DNA of 64,000 nt from Rhizophagus clarus (lineage: Eukaryota; Glomeromycota; Glomeromycetes; Glomerales; Glomeraceae). The stretch spans positions 372,001 through 436,000 of the forward strand of contig BLAL01000254.1 of the NCBI GenBank assembly GCA_015698045.1. Reading direction: 5' to 3'. Position 1 is the stretch's first letter. Each line of letters begins with the position of its first letter. Below, in pieces: positions 23,749 through 34,770 of this stretch. The translations under genes and the position numbers were made by a program. The notes beneath the pieces are model-generated. The model was not told the DNA's origin. It saw nothing but the letters and a program-made list of their open reading frames with translations, and searched no databases.

Positions 23749-24018
23749 ATGGAAAGTAATAAAAAAGTGGAACAGTTTCAAAAGGACCAGCTAGAGACGA
23801 GCCAGCTTGACTATGATTCCTCATCCCTTATTTTCCCAAATTTGGCAGAATCAGCACAAGCTTTAATGACTAGCCTGGATAAGTTGGAAAACATGATAAA
23901 TTTGATAAAATCTGATTTGAAAAAACTGTTACCGTTTGATATTAATGATCCTGATCTACTATACAATGAAGCTAAGCCAGAGAAGGAATCAGTAATTCAG
24001 ATTAATATTTCAAAATAA
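23749..24018 (+). CDS. 89-aa protein downstream of PolB, unknown
   Basis: An intact ATG-to-TAA frame about 190 bp after the PolB relic, same strand. It is acidic and Leu-rich, with a likely amphipathic/coiled-coil core ('LMTSLDKLENMINLIKSDLK'). No domain is recognised. Its GC content is like that of neighbouring element genes, so it probably belongs to the Polinton-like element. That the frame is open while its neighbours are broken may be due only to its small size. Confidence 0.5.
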   Translation: MESNKKVEQFQKDQLETSQLDYDSSSLIFPNLAESAQALMTSLDKLENMINLIKSDLKKLLPFDINDPDLLYNEAKPEKESVIQINISK

Positions 24019-24249
24019 TAATATTATTTACTGTGCCATACATGTGACATTGTGAACTCAGTTCACATTCTTCTCTCTCAATTATAGATTTTATGATAAT
24101 CTTTCACAGTTCTTGGATAAGAAAGGGTATTTTCTCTGGCATTTTTTCCCAGAATATAGGCTTTAACAATTTTTTTTTTTGGCTAATTCTAGACAGAAAC
24201 TTTTACTAAAAATATACTTTCTGAGTGTATGTCTGATCCCATCCAAGTT

Positions 24250-24515
24250 CATTCCAGTTTCACTTTAGATTCTTTGTTGACTTGACCTGACTCTTTGTCA
24301 ACCAAATCTGACTCTTTGTTGACCCAACTTTGACCCAATGTAGACTCTTCATTGACTCGACTTTGGTCCAATGTAGACTCGCCATTAGTCCAACACTTAG
24401 TTAATTTATGACGTAAAAATAAATAAGGATATCTGAATTCCTTTCCACAATACTGACAAGTTCGATCAGCTAGTTTTTTTTTACAGGTTTTGGCTCTTTT
24501 CCTACAGTAAAAACA
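24250..24515 (-). pseudogene. Zinc-finger fragment with Glu/Ser/Val repeats
   Basis: The minus-strand frame reads 'CFYCRKRAKTC', then 'TCQYCGKEFRYPYLFLRHK' plus a Cys (a C2H2/C2HC-type finger), then imperfect repeats of 'NEESTLGQSWV'/'NKESDLVDKES', ending TGA at 24250. A TAA lies just before the first Cys, so it is either a C-terminal piece read by frameshift from the protease gene upstream or a separate broken gene. The DNA repeats 'GACTCTTTGTTGAC' seen on the plus strand are these codons. Confidence 0.5.
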
Positions 24516-24565
24516 TTACGCTGAGATTTGTGAACAGATAGGGGGATGGTAATAGTCTTCCCATT

Positions 24566-25045
24566 TTAAGTTGTCTTGAATTCCTCCTTTACTAAGGGTT
24601 CCCATCCTGCACGATACTGCCATTGAATTCCAAGAATAAATAGGGATAGTTCTTTTCCATTATCATCATATTCTGTAGGAACGACAGAGAATTCATCTGA
24701 AATGGTGTCTCTATTTTCTCCATCCTCAATAGTTACAGGAATACTATTAACTGTACCAAGAGAATGAGACTTACTTGCAACTTCATTAAGTCTATGAATC
24801 TTTTTCTTATCTATTTTTAGACCCAAATGCTTTGCAACATTTTCTGAAACTATTGATGAGTCTGATCCACTATCAATCATTGTATAGGGTATAGTCATAT
24901 CTCCTACCCTACAGGAGATGGTTGCAACATCATCGGCATCCTTTATTTGAAGAAAATTTATCTCCAAAGGCTTTGGCCAATATATTTGTCTATTTTTTTT
25001 TTGAGCTGATGTATAAGCTTTAATAGCATGCTCTAGTCGGGCCAT
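24566..25045 (-). CDS. Retroviral-type aspartic protease (159 aa)
   Basis: The intact frame contains 'YTMIDSGSDSSIVSENVAKH' with the catalytic Asp-Ser-Gly at residues 58-60. The flap region follows, and near the end is 'LFILGIQW' (ILG at 137-139), the second hydrophobic-hydrophobic-Gly motif. These are the diagnostic features of retropepsin-like proteases, which act as dimers and would cleave a Gag-like precursor. It lies directly downstream of the Gag-like and 166-aa genes on the same strand, separated by only 9 bp from the latter. No reverse transcriptase follows. It may be a fragment of a longer polyprotein once joined to the zinc-finger piece. Confidence 0.75.
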   Translation of the reverse strand: MARLEHAIKAYTSAQKKNRQIYWPKPLEINFLQIKDADDVATISCRVGDMTIPYTMIDSGSDSSIVSENVAKHLGLKIDKKKIHRLNEVASKSHSLGTVNSIPVTIEDGENRDTISDEFSVVPTEYDDNGKELSLFILGIQWQYRAGWEPLVKEEFKTT

Positions 25046-25054
25046 TGAGACGCT

Positions 25055-25555
25055 TCACATGTTCTCTGGCAAAACATGATTAAAGGATGAAGTATTAATT
25101 TCCTTTACTTTAGTAAAATCTGCTATAACTATATCTTCATTTGGATCAGAAGCGTTCTGGAGAGATTCTTTATTGTCTGGGACTTGTAAAAGAAGTTTCT
25201 GTTCAGCATTTGTAGCCTGTATTAGCAGAAACAAGACATCTTGAATTCTGCTTGTAACGTTCTTCCATGCTAGCTCCCTTCTTTTAACGGTATCATTTTC
25301 CATAATACTATTCAGGCTTGGATCTTTTAATTTGGGATATATTATATTAATAAATTTCGAAATTTCTACAAGAATCTCTTTAGGACAATATGGGACTATT
25401 GATGATATTATAAATTTTAAAACTATCTGGTAAACTTGTTCTGTAGCCATGATTATATTGCCTGATGCTCTACCAATAGGTGCTTTGCTAGCACGAGACT
25501 TGGAAGTAGAGGACTTCTTGGTTGCTGTTTTCATAGGTACTCCACTTCGTATCAC
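25055..25555 (-). CDS. 166-aa protein between Gag-like and protease genes, unknown
   Basis: The intact frame overlaps the end of the Gag-like gene by 4 bp (end of one in the start of the next), a compact operon-like or frameshift-like join. The N-terminus is Lys/Ser/Ala-rich and basic ('KKSSTSKSRASKAP'). The middle is hydrophobic and probably helical ('QIVLKFIISSIVPYCPKEIL'), and the C-terminus is acidic. No known domain is seen. Position suggests a structural or assembly factor or a polyprotein segment; this is inference. Confidence 0.5.
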   Translation of the reverse strand: MIRSGVPMKTATKKSSTSKSRASKAPIGRASGNIIMATEQVYQIVLKFIISSIVPYCPKEILVEISKFINIIYPKLKDPSLNSIMENDTVKRRELAWKNVTSRIQDVLFLLIQATNAEQKLLLQVPDNKESLQNASDPNEDIVIADFTKVKEINTSSFNHVLPENM

Positions 25556-26597
25556 TTTTTTTTTACAGCATAGCAGTTTTGGGATTCATCAGTATTAATA
25601 TATTCGTCATCTTCTTCTACTTCCTCTTCTTCAGAATCCTTTATATATTCTTCTATGTATTCTTCTTCAGAGTCTTCAGGATCTTCTTCCTCATTTTGAT
25701 ATACATAATTAACTTTTTTAGTCTGCTTAAGTCTAGGACAATTAATTTTTATATGACCAGCCTTTCCACATGCTGAATAATGTCGGGTTTGCTTTGCAGA
25801 TGCTTTTGGCACTACCTTTCTAATAACTTTCTTCGTGGCATATGTATTTCTGGGTGTAAAGGGACTTTTTCTAACATGAGCTGTTTGACCTCCTAATCTC
25901 TTTTTAAGTCCTTCATAAATAAAATTTTCTAATGTAGCGTCATCTGTTCCTATTCCTGTATATGCCAAATCTCTTGCTAGACAAATTTTAAAATCATCTT
26001 TTTGTGGTTGAGCTATATAATTAACTGGAGCTATTGTATGAGCTTGTATTTTTTTGCCTGCACTTTCATGCCATATATTACGCAAGTCTGTAAAAAATGC
26101 AATGACTGTAGCAGGATTAGCAATTCTAACTCTCATTTCTAAATCAGAAGGCAATTGATTAAATAGATAAGGTAAGGCATCAGCATCTGGCATTGCTTGT
26201 ACTAGTGGTTTGATTCGTTTTTCATAACTATCTGGAGTATCTGTCTCTAAAAACTTTTCATTAACAAGAGCAAATATAGCACTTCGGTTAGTCCCTACCG
26301 TAACTTCTCTATATTTTTCACGCAACCAATTTAGAAAAAGAGGTTCAGTATTAATAGCTGGATTACCTGCTGCATAAGGATCATTGGCAGGAACAGGTGC
26401 AAATCTACCTGTCATCTTATTTATCATAATTTGACATCTTGCAGCGGCATTAAAGGCAGCAACGGCTAAGGGATGTGCCATCTTATTTATATTTCTAAGC
26501 TTTTGATAATATACGTCTGGTTGTTCCTGCCATCATAATTGGGTAATTGTGCAAGTAATGATGCTAATGTATGCATGACATCTTGTATTGTAGCCAT
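25552..26597 (-). pseudogene. Gag-like protein with zinc knuckle (frameshifted N-terminus)
   Basis: A 309-codon frame (26481-25552) has a helical Gag-like body ('LFLNWLREKYREV', 'LPYLFNQLPSDLEMRVRI'). A basic linker follows, then a CCHC-type knuckle at residues 235-248 ('YSACGKAGHIKINC') in which the first Cys is Tyr, one base from Cys. It ends in a strongly acidic tail. Upstream, a different frame from ATG at 26597 reads 'LASLLAQLPNYDGRNNQTYI', typical Gag N-terminal context. One frameshift near 26485 separates the two, so the original protein was about 350 residues. Gag proteins package nucleic acid in a capsid-like shell. The family assignment rests on the knuckle plus the adjacent retropepsin. 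Confidence 0.6.
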
Positions 26598-26684
26598 GTT
26601 TCCTGGAGGATAGTTTTGTAAATTCAAAATAATTTGTCGTGAATTTAATTCCCTACCCTTCCATTTTTGGTATCTATTAAATAC

Positions 26685-27490
26685 TCATGCTTGATTGAAT
26701 TCTGCCAAGTCTGCTTCAGCTTTACGCCTTCGAACTAATATTTGGAGAACTGCCTTTTCTTGTACTAATGTATTAATCCGATTTTGCTTTCTAAGGGCCA
26801 TTCTTTGACTATTAGTTTGCATATTTTGAGCTATTTGCCACCAACGATGACGTTCATTTACCTCATTATTATATGCTAAAGTTAATAATCGATCTCTTCG
26901 AAGACAATCATTTCTAGTATTTGTTAATTCATTCCTAAGGCCATTGATTCGATCATTAGCTATATGGTATAAACCTTGTATGTTAATAGCATCTTGAGCA
27001 TTTCTTTGCATAAGTCCACGAGCAGTTGTTAATAAGATTCGTATTCTATTTAGTGTATTTTTGGGGTTAAATGATGTATCCCCATCAATATATGCTTCCA
27101 CCCGATCTAGTGCTGTAGCGATATTTATTAAAATATCAGGTATGGCCATATTTTCTTCCTCTGGTCGTTCTTCTTCTTCAGAATGTTTATTACTAGATTT
27201 AGATAATTCTTGTATACGAGATTTAAGTTTATCTATTGTGTCTTCTAGCTGGATAATTCGATTATCTTGAATAACTAATGCCTCCTTTTTTAGCTTCAGG
27301 TGATTCTGACATTTTTTAAGTTCACTTAGAATAACCTTACATTTATCCTTTAGCTGATTAACTTCTTCATCATAAGATTGTAAATTCTTTTCAAAATGAG
27401 AAATATATCGCTCACAGGCTTTAATTTCCTCTTTAAGTTTGCGGATTTTCTTTTGTACTAACTTTATCCCTAGATCAAAGTTGCTGTTTA
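26685..27490 (-). CDS. Long coiled-coil protein, probably the first gene of the Gag-like unit
   Basis: The minus-strand frame is open from about 27490 to 26685 (~268 codons) without an early ATG. The first ATG in frame is at 27149 ('MAIPDILINIATALDRVEAY'), giving 154 aa. The part upstream is strong heptad-repeat coiled coil ('IIQLEDTIDKLKSRIQELS'). The lower part is basic with Gln/Arg-rich helices. The frame begins only about 13 bp from the divergent integrase start at 27503, so a shared promoter would lie inside one of the genes. The original start may be lost or non-ATG. Confidence 0.5.
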
Positions 27491-27502
27491 GTTATTCAAG
27501 AT

Positions 27503-28615
27503 ATGTCTGCTCAACTCCCATTATTACCTATTATTTCTATAGATTCTGGTGAGGCTCGAAATCTTGATATTTCTATTGCTTTGAAAAAGATTTATTATCA
27601 GCCTATTGGTTATTATCGAAATGCTAAAAAATTACATAAAGCTTCTCTGAAAGCTGAGTATGATTTTAGTTTAGACGAAGTGGAGGACTGGCTTGAGAGA
27701 CAAGCTATACACCAAATATATAAGCCTCGTCCTAAATATATCCCTCGTGCAAGTTTTTGTTCTGTTACTATCCCCAATGAAGTCCACCAGGCGGATGTTC
27801 TTTACATGCCCTATGACAAAGTAGGACAAGTTACCTATCTTTTTTGCCTTAATATGGTTGACGTGGCTTCAAGATATAAAGCCTCTATTCCTATTGGTGC
27901 ATATAGTTTTGAGGATAGGCAGGAAATCTTAACTTCTGCTACTATTGCTCGATCACTTGAGAAAATCTATGATGATCCTGAATGTCCTTTGGTCTGGCCC
28001 AAATTATTAATTACTGATAGAGGATCAGAGTTTAAAGGTGATTGTGAGAAATTAATGAAAGAGCATGGCGTGAAAATTTAGAAGGCTAAATCTAAGTATA
28101 CTATGGGTATTGTTGAAAGGTATAATCGCACCTTAATTGAAAAGTTATTTTCTTTCCAGGATGCTTCTGATCTCTTGACTTTAGATAGACGATCTAGGGC
28201 TTGGGTAAAGAATTTGCCAATAGTTGTTGAAGACATTAATAATTCTCCTGTTGATGCAATAAAGGAAAAAAAGGTCTTTACTAAACCTTCTTACCTTCGG
28301 GATGGTCCTATAGGCTTTGATGAGGAAAAGCTTTCTAGCGATGTATTAGTAAGATATTTGTTGTATCCTATTGATTTAGACGATGGGAGACGTCATGCTG
28401 GTGACTTGAATTGGTCTCCACGTATTTATCATATCTGGGAATCTATGATGCAAAAAAATCAGCTGGTCTTGTACTGGCTGGAAGAAGTCTCCTTTGGACT
28501 AACTGATGATGATGATTATGTAGTCAAATATCCTGAAAGATCTTTTGTGCGAGAAGAGTTAATGGTTATTCCCTTTGATACTGAATTGCCTCCCCAGTGG
28601 GTGCTCACGAATTAA
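27503..28615 (+). pseudogene. Retroviral-like integrase of Polinton type (one in-frame stop)
   Basis: From ATG at 27503 a single frame runs ~370 codons, broken only by TAG at 28079-28081. The N-terminal region 'IYYQPIGYYRNAKKLHKASL' followed by 'WLERQAIHQIYKP' matches the pre-core region typical of Maverick/Polinton integrases. The catalytic triad is visible as Asp98 ('HQADVLYMP'), Asp172 ('ITDRGSEF') and Glu205 ('MGIVERYNR', just after the stop). It would join the linear element into chromosomal DNA. It is divergent from the coiled-coil/Gag genes, unlike retroelements, where integrase is on the Gag strand. Confidence 0.85.
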
Positions 28616-28619
28616 ATCT

Positions 28620-28886
28620 CTAAAGTGATGATAAGAAGTCTTCTGTCTCTTCATCAACTTGTTTATCAGTAATGAAATGATCCTTGGCTAATTTATAGTA
28701 TAATTTATATAGTTCTATAATGGTATTAAGAATCTTTGGATCCTTTCTATAGAATTCTTTGTAGTCATCTTTGACTTTATGATATTTGGCTTCATTAGGG
28801 AATATGGTCATGGCTAGTTTGAGAATGTATTCTTGAGGATCCTCTGCCTGACGTAATTTTTTGATTCGCTCTTTGTATGATTGCAT
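28620..28886 (-). CDS. 88-aa basic/helical protein, unknown
   Basis: The intact minus-strand frame's 3' end lies 5 bp from the integrase end (convergent). It is predicted helical and charged ('ELYKLYYKLAKDHFITDKQV'). No domain is recognised. Its ATG lies about 20 bp from the CACTA insertion, so its promoter would have been displaced to beyond 35690. Confidence 0.45.
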   Translation of the reverse strand: MQSYKERIKKLRQAEDPQEYILKLAMTIFPNEAKYHKVKDDYKEFYRKDPKILNTIIELYKLYYKLAKDHFITDKQVDEETEDFLSSL

Positions 28887-29243
28887 GAATTTACCATCTT
28901 TTGGTTTTCACTAGTCAAAAAAGGAATATTCGGCCTCCAAAAAATCTGGCCTAGATTCGGCCAATTTTTAAAAAAATTGACCTAAATTAGTAATGATATG
29001 CAATTCAATCTATATTCGACTCTGATTCGATCCAGCCGAATTATGGTCAAATTGCGTATAATAAAAATTAAACTATGTTCGGCCTCACACGAATAATGGC
29101 CAAATTGTATTCACTTTTCTATATTAAATAATGGTTATAATATATTTACTATATTAATATTATTAAGTATAATAAAAAACAATGATACAATATTTGTTAA
29201 AAAATGTTTAAACAATTCAGACTAGTATAAATATTATATTAAA

Positions 29244-32200
29244 TCAACGCAAATGGAACTTTCTATTTATAGGAATAACGGCTAAATATTCTTTGGCATT
29301 AGATCGATCTGATTTTTTGTATTTTACAGGTATAAACTGACCTAAAATGTTGTGTATTGGGATTATATTGTCTCTACTGCTCAAATAGAAACTATCTTCC
29401 CATAATTTGACGTTACAAGTTTCAACATCATCGTCAATACTGAAATGGAATCGGGATGTCAAATTTGCCAGTTTGTATCATTTGATGTAAGCCAATTTGT
29501 GTGTCAAATTATGGGAGGATAAATGAACGCTATGTTCGAAAAAAAATTGGATTTGACCTGGATAAGTATCGACGCTATTCCCATCACGATTAATAAATTT
29601 AGCTAAGACAAATGAGTTCTTAATATGTCGTGTTGCAGCAGCAGATCCAAAAATTTCTGCACCAATTTGACATCTTCCATATCAATTCGCTTTGTTGATA
29701 ACGATCGTCAAATTGGGTAAATTTTCCGTGAACAGTTTTTGAATATAGAATCTACGTATGTATCCTTATAATATTCAATAAGTAAATCGTAGATTTGTTT
29801 ATCAAGACGAATATCTTCAGATCGCGGTGCTAAAAATAATACCTGGAAATTCCTCGCAACCAGTAATTGGTGATTCCAATATATTTCTGGAATTCATCAA
29901 AAATTGATACATTTCATTTGTTAGAAATTCGGAAAGAGAACCAACAGAAGGTTGTTTATTGAGTAATTCGATGCCAATTACTTCTGAACTTGAGCTGATA
30001 ATATCGTTTATTTGTGTTTCGGTCATCAATTGATGCATTAGTTCAGGTTCAATTTGGTGGTGGCTATTAGGCAACGATCCTAATAAATATTTTATTATTA
30101 ATCTTTGCTTAATGGAATAATATAATTCGAAAAATTGACACAGCAAATGAATTTAAATTTGAATTACCTAATACGCCATTCATTCGTTCAAAGCTAAAGC
30201 ACCAGAACGAATACAGGGGTCCGTAATCGTAAGAGCACTCACATAGATGTAATGATAGGTGAAGGTTTGGCGTTATTTTTCCTTTACCATAATGCTCTTC
30301 GATCAATTTAATTATCTTTACTAAAAGTTCATGGGCTTCTTTCATATCGTTAATCTCCACAATTTGTCTAACTAAAATCGTACAAACTCTTATGAAATAC
30401 GCAAGAATTTTGCGATCTTTATTCAGAAGATGATTCCATAACACAACAGTGGCGTATATTAGGGAAAAGTTGCGTCATTGGTCAGCGGTAAAGTTAGAAA
30501 AACCTTCACCACAATGGATTTTATCAGGAATTCGTCCCAAATCTGATGGTAGCTTAAATTCGCTCATTTTCTTTTGAATTGATTGAAGAGCTTCTTCTGT
30601 TAATACATCTTCATCGATCCATATTCATTTTGTTATCCATTTTGCGATTCCTAGAAAAAGGCAGTGCATCAGATCTATAACAACAAACCGAATCAGATCA
30701 AAATACGAGAGTCTTAATATTTCAGACCACCTTACGCCATTCACCTTGACGAATCTCTCTCTTTCTGCGTTAGATTTGCATCGTCACCATTCCAAAGCCT
30801 TTTGACGATGCTCTACTGGATCTTTCATGATAAACCAGTCACTCATATCCGCCATGCCACCAAAATTGCGATTATTGGCCTTTTTTTCACATCGATGACA
30901 TGATGCGAGGGCAGAGATATGCTCGCATAATTTTTGAGCTCCAGGAATATCACATGAAGCAATTATTAATGCAGCTCGAATATCTTTGCCATTTGGACAT
31001 TCATTAGTGCGATTAAGATTTACGCCTTCCTAAAGTGACTCTAATTCTGTTATTATTGGCAAAAGATAATGATTAACTTTATGCAATTTAACCTCATCGG
31101 GCCAAGGTAATATGCCGAGTATAAGCACATTTTCAGGCTTAAATCGAACATCCTGAGGTAGATTGCATATTACTGCGTATATTACACCTGTACTGTAAAT
31201 CGTTCCTTCGTAAGGCTGGAACCAATCCAAATTCATCATTAATCCTAGATGAGCATCAGTCTTGTCTGGTCGGAAAAAGTTATTTGACCCTTGTTCAGAC
31301 GATTCCTTAAGATTTTTCTATATTTGGCCGTCATAAATATCTGATAGAACATTGTCAATTATTGAACGACGTGTCCAATGCAGCAGTAATTCTTCAAATC
31401 CTGGCCGCTTGAACATACTAGAAAGCTGCTGTTGTATACTTGAGACTGAATAAATTAATTCAGGAACAATTGATATACTATTATTTAAAGAAATTTTCTT
31501 CCCTAAAGGAGTACGACATTGTTTTAATCTCTTTGTAGCCGAATTTGGAAATTCAACATGGCTGCATTTCATAACGGTATTATTATCTTTTGATATTATC
31601 TCCTCTTTTTTGTATAATTTGTGGCATTTTTGGCAGGCTGCAAACTGCGTAAATTGATCGAAAAGTCCTAACTTTTTTCTTAGCATGTACAATGAATTTG
31701 GGAATGATTCGTAATTGATATTTTTACATACTTTCAATATTATTTTAATAAATTGTATTAATTCTTCAATTGCGGTATTTGGTATGTTATGACTCGACCT
31801 GAACTTCATAATCCATATCAAAATCCCTTTAATTAATTCATCTGTTGGTAATTCTGAAATATCTGGTGTGTCTGAAATATCTGGTATGTCGAACATAGGA
31901 TGAGAGTAATTCTCAAAATTATCTGAAAAATCGTTATCTTCATCATTAAGAGAATCTTCTTGTGTCGAAGATTCACTAGTGTAGATATCATCTGTGTCAT
32001 ATTCAGCTGGCACATTATAAGAGGAATCTTCAGCGACTGGCTCAACTTCAGTGATATGATGAAATGTGCCTGGTTTTGCCCTTTTTTTGCGTGGAAGAAA
32101 TATATATTTCTGTTCCTCATACGTATCATTATCAGAATGTGTATCAATAGACATTGTCGTATTTTGTGGTTCTGCTAACGATATTGTCGAATCAATCAGT

Positions 32201-32460
32201 TCTACTAACTCTTGAGACATTGGAGTCTTATCGCGATTTAATGGTTCCAAAGAAGTCGTTTGCTCATTCGTTTGCTCATGTTTCTCCTTCATACGCGAAT
32301 CGACTATTTTCCCATTACAATGGCTGCAAAAGCACAGAACCTTCTCTCTTGATTTTCTGATCGTAAATTCAGTAGATGTTTGTTCAGAGGTCGATGAACT
32401 AGGATTATTATATTCGTCTATGATATTAGCAGCAATGCGTTTTCTTCCCCCTTTTTTCAT
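29244..32460 (-). pseudogene. CACTA-type transposase (decayed)
   Basis: ATG at 32460 opens a 380-codon exon with a Cys/His pair region ('CFCSHCNGKI'), an acidic linker and 'CQKCHKLYKKEEI...CSH'. Downstream pieces include 'MMNLDWFQPYEGT', 'TGVIYAVICNLP' and 'LILGILPWPDE' (31239-31030). Then come 'CHRCEKK', 'FVVIDLMHCLFLGIAKW' (near 30670) and 'LHLSLHLCECSYDYGPLYSF' followed by 'WCFSFERMNGVLG' (near 30230). These match, in order, the zinc-ribbon, DDE core and C-terminal domain of CACTA transposases. At least four in-frame stops occur (three TGA, one TAG: near 31032, 30792, 30627 and 30478), plus frame changes near 29500-29830. The protein would bind the subterminal repeats and cut at the CACTA ends. 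Confidence 0.85.
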
Positions 32461-32639
32461 TTTTTGATAAAAGTCAGATACGATAAAGTTGTAATATGAT
32501 TTTTACGTTGAATAAAGTTATAATATACTTTGTTATATTTAATTAATAGTGATTTTTTATTAATATCAAATTTTTAGTGATGTCGAATTTTTAGTGATAT
32601 TGTGATTATATTCTGTTTAAAATGATATTGATGATATAA

Positions 32640-33095
32640 TTAACAAAATAGACAAATTCGAATACGAAAAATTAGACGTAAGAAGTTGAATAGAAAATTA
32701 AACGAAAACTGAAATTTAAAAAATAAAATATATACCATACCACGCACTCAATGCGATTTAACTGTTCAATTAATTGAAAGTCTAGTTTGATGCGAAAGTT
32801 TAAGTCTAATCTGATCATTAACGGCTAATGATTGAAAGTCTAATTTGATATGTTTAATATATATTTAATTAATTAAAAGTCTAATTTGATGCGAAAGTTT
32901 AAGTCTAATTTGATCACGCCTATTGAAAGTCTAATTTTATACAAATGTTTGTGATCGTTAATTATTAAAAGTCTAATTTGATAGTAAAGAAATAGATATA
33001 AATAGTAGTCCAATTTTCTCGTTCCATACAAAAAAATCGCCCTTTTTTCTTTTTTAAAAAATAATAATAAAAATAAAAATAATTTTAAAACAATA
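32640..33095. promoter_or_regulatory. Divergent promoter region with direct repeats
   Basis: About 630 bp separate the start codons of the transposase (minus) and partner gene (plus). Between 32770 and 33000 there are four copies of 'TTGAAAGTCTAATTTGATGC'-like units, some with 'GAAAGTTTAAGTCTAATYTG'. Repeats in a shared control region suggest binding sites for a regulator; no specific protein can be named. Confidence 0.45.
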
Positions 33096-34770
33096 ATGGC
33101 TCGTAAGAAACCATCAAAACCAAATGCTCCTTCACCAGATATTGCTGGTTCGTCTACACCATCGCCACATACAACATCAACTCCTCCACGAAATATTGCT
33201 TCAACACCAACACTAATTAATACCACCGTTTCATCTACATCACGAAATATTGCCACACCACGAACATCAACACCAACTAATACCACTGCCTCGTCTACAC
33301 CACGAAATATTGCCACACCACGAAATATTGCTTTAACACCAACATCACTAAATACTAATACTACAGCTCCCTTTAGATTCGTTATTTCGCAAGATATTTT
33401 AGCCTCATTAAGTCAAACTCAAACTCAATCTCAACAAACTTCTGATATTATTAAAAGATATCCTAATATTAATGTACTGAAAAGTTACCATTCACATCAC
33501 GAAAAAGAAGTACCAAGAAATGTTCGACCGAGTAATGAAGAAGCGGGTAAACTGAATTTTTTGTTATATTTTAATATTTATTATATTACATCTGTTTGTT
33601 ACGATTCGATACATATCCTTATAATTTAAAATAGGTAATTTAGAGCTAGGAAATTTAAAAAATGAAACCCTTCGATTACAGAATGAATTGAATCAGAAAA
33701 AGGTCAAAGTATCAGAAATAAAATGAAAAATAGATAATTTGCAAGATCGTGTTCGTAGGGTCGAGGAGGAGAATTCCTTACTATAGCAGTTTAATGAAAT
33801 TTTTGGTGATGAATCGAACCAATTATGTGAAGAGAATAAAACTCTCCAAGAAGAACTTCAACGGCTCAAGCAACTTCGCACACCTCGAAAGACTATTGAT
33901 TCTCTGCAGCAATATTCACCAAAACGCCCCAATAAAAGATTAAAATTGAGAGAGAAATCGCCTGATGAAGTTGCCGCTTCAGCTGCAAGAGTAAGAATTT
34001 TACAAGACTATTTGCAGCTGAATTGTGTTAATGATATATATACAGCTTTTATTATTTCCTCTTATTGTTTAGGACGAAATGAAGAACCTCTTGAAAGGTC
34101 AAATACCTGAAGAATATCGGTTGGATTACAGCAAGACTTTTAGTGAACAGACAGCAAAGATATGTGAAAAATTGATACCTGAATTAAAGAGGTTGATGAG
34201 TGGACATTATAATCCGTCTGTAACCCAATTGTTGAACTGGTTACGATCGATTCACAAGCATAAAAGAGATAGATAACAGAAATGACTATCAGGCCAATTA
34301 GACAAAGTCGACCGTAGGATGCACATGAATGCGCGATTGTCTGAAGTGAGCAGTATTTTATTTTAATGCACTTCTTTTTAGTCATTTGAAATTAATCTTT
34401 ATATATTCAACAGAAAAAAAATAGACAAGTAAAGGCGGCAATAAAATTATACGAAAGAAATGACGCCAACATAAAGGAATTCGATAAAGACGAATTATTA
34501 CCAATGCTTGTACAGAATGATTGTCATTCCATTGAGCAATCAGATTCTGAAGATGATTCAAGACAGAAATTGCCTGATAATAAGCGGTTCTTGCATGTAT
34601 ATGATCGGTCATGGCGTTCAGACGAGGTATTAAAGTGATTACTGCTCCTAACCTATTTTAATATTTATTCGATATTTGTTTATCTTTGTTTTAATAGTTA
34701 AAACAGCTATTACGAGACGTATTAGACCCTGAAGCAGAATATATTCAACGTGCAAAAAAGCAACGGGAGT
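33096..34770 (+). pseudogene. CACTA partner gene (coiled-coil, Thr/Pro-repeat N-terminus), decayed
   Basis: ATG at 33096 opens a basic then Ser/Thr/Pro-rich segment built on the repeated phrase 'STPRNIATPR', followed by Gln/Thr-rich sequence. After an intron (about 33547-33634), a coiled-coil stretch follows ('ETLRLQNELNQKKVKVSEIK', 'LCEENKTLQEELQRLKQL') with TGA and TAG stops. Then come 'DEMKNLLKGQIPEEYRLDY' (34076 on) and 'LYERNDANIKEFDKDELLP' (34450 on). Introns use GT–AG. It has no recognised domain. By position it resembles the second gene of En/Spm elements, which binds subterminal repeats (inference). It is broken by several stops. Confidence 0.55.

Larger units (their letters stand above)
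15984..28908. mobile_element. Polinton-like self-synthesising element with Gag/protease genes (decayed; ends unresolved)
   Basis: A run of genes with similar, less AT-rich composition: primase–helicase (+), PolB (+), an 89-aa protein (+), a zinc-finger fragment (-), aspartic protease (-), a 166-aa protein (-), Gag-like (-), coiled coil (-), integrase (+) and an 88-aa protein (-). PolB plus a retroviral-type integrase is the hallmark pair of Polintons/Mavericks and adintoviruses. No reverse transcriptase is present, so this is not simply an LTR retrotransposon. No capsid, packaging ATPase or cysteine protease is recognised. I found no terminal inverted repeats: the left limit is arbitrary, and the right end is probably cut by the CACTA insertion at 28909 and may resume after 35690. 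Confidence 0.6.

Noticed and set aside
24566-28615. Ordinary LTR retrotransposon (Gag–protease–integrase)
   Set aside because: No reverse transcriptase or RNase H and no LTR pair are seen; integrase is on the opposite strand from Gag and is of Polinton type.
33096-33540. Cell-wall type Ser/Thr/Pro-rich protein
   Set aside because: No signal peptide; the segment continues into the coiled-coil exons of the CACTA partner gene and its repeats are simple 'STPRNIATPR' expansions.
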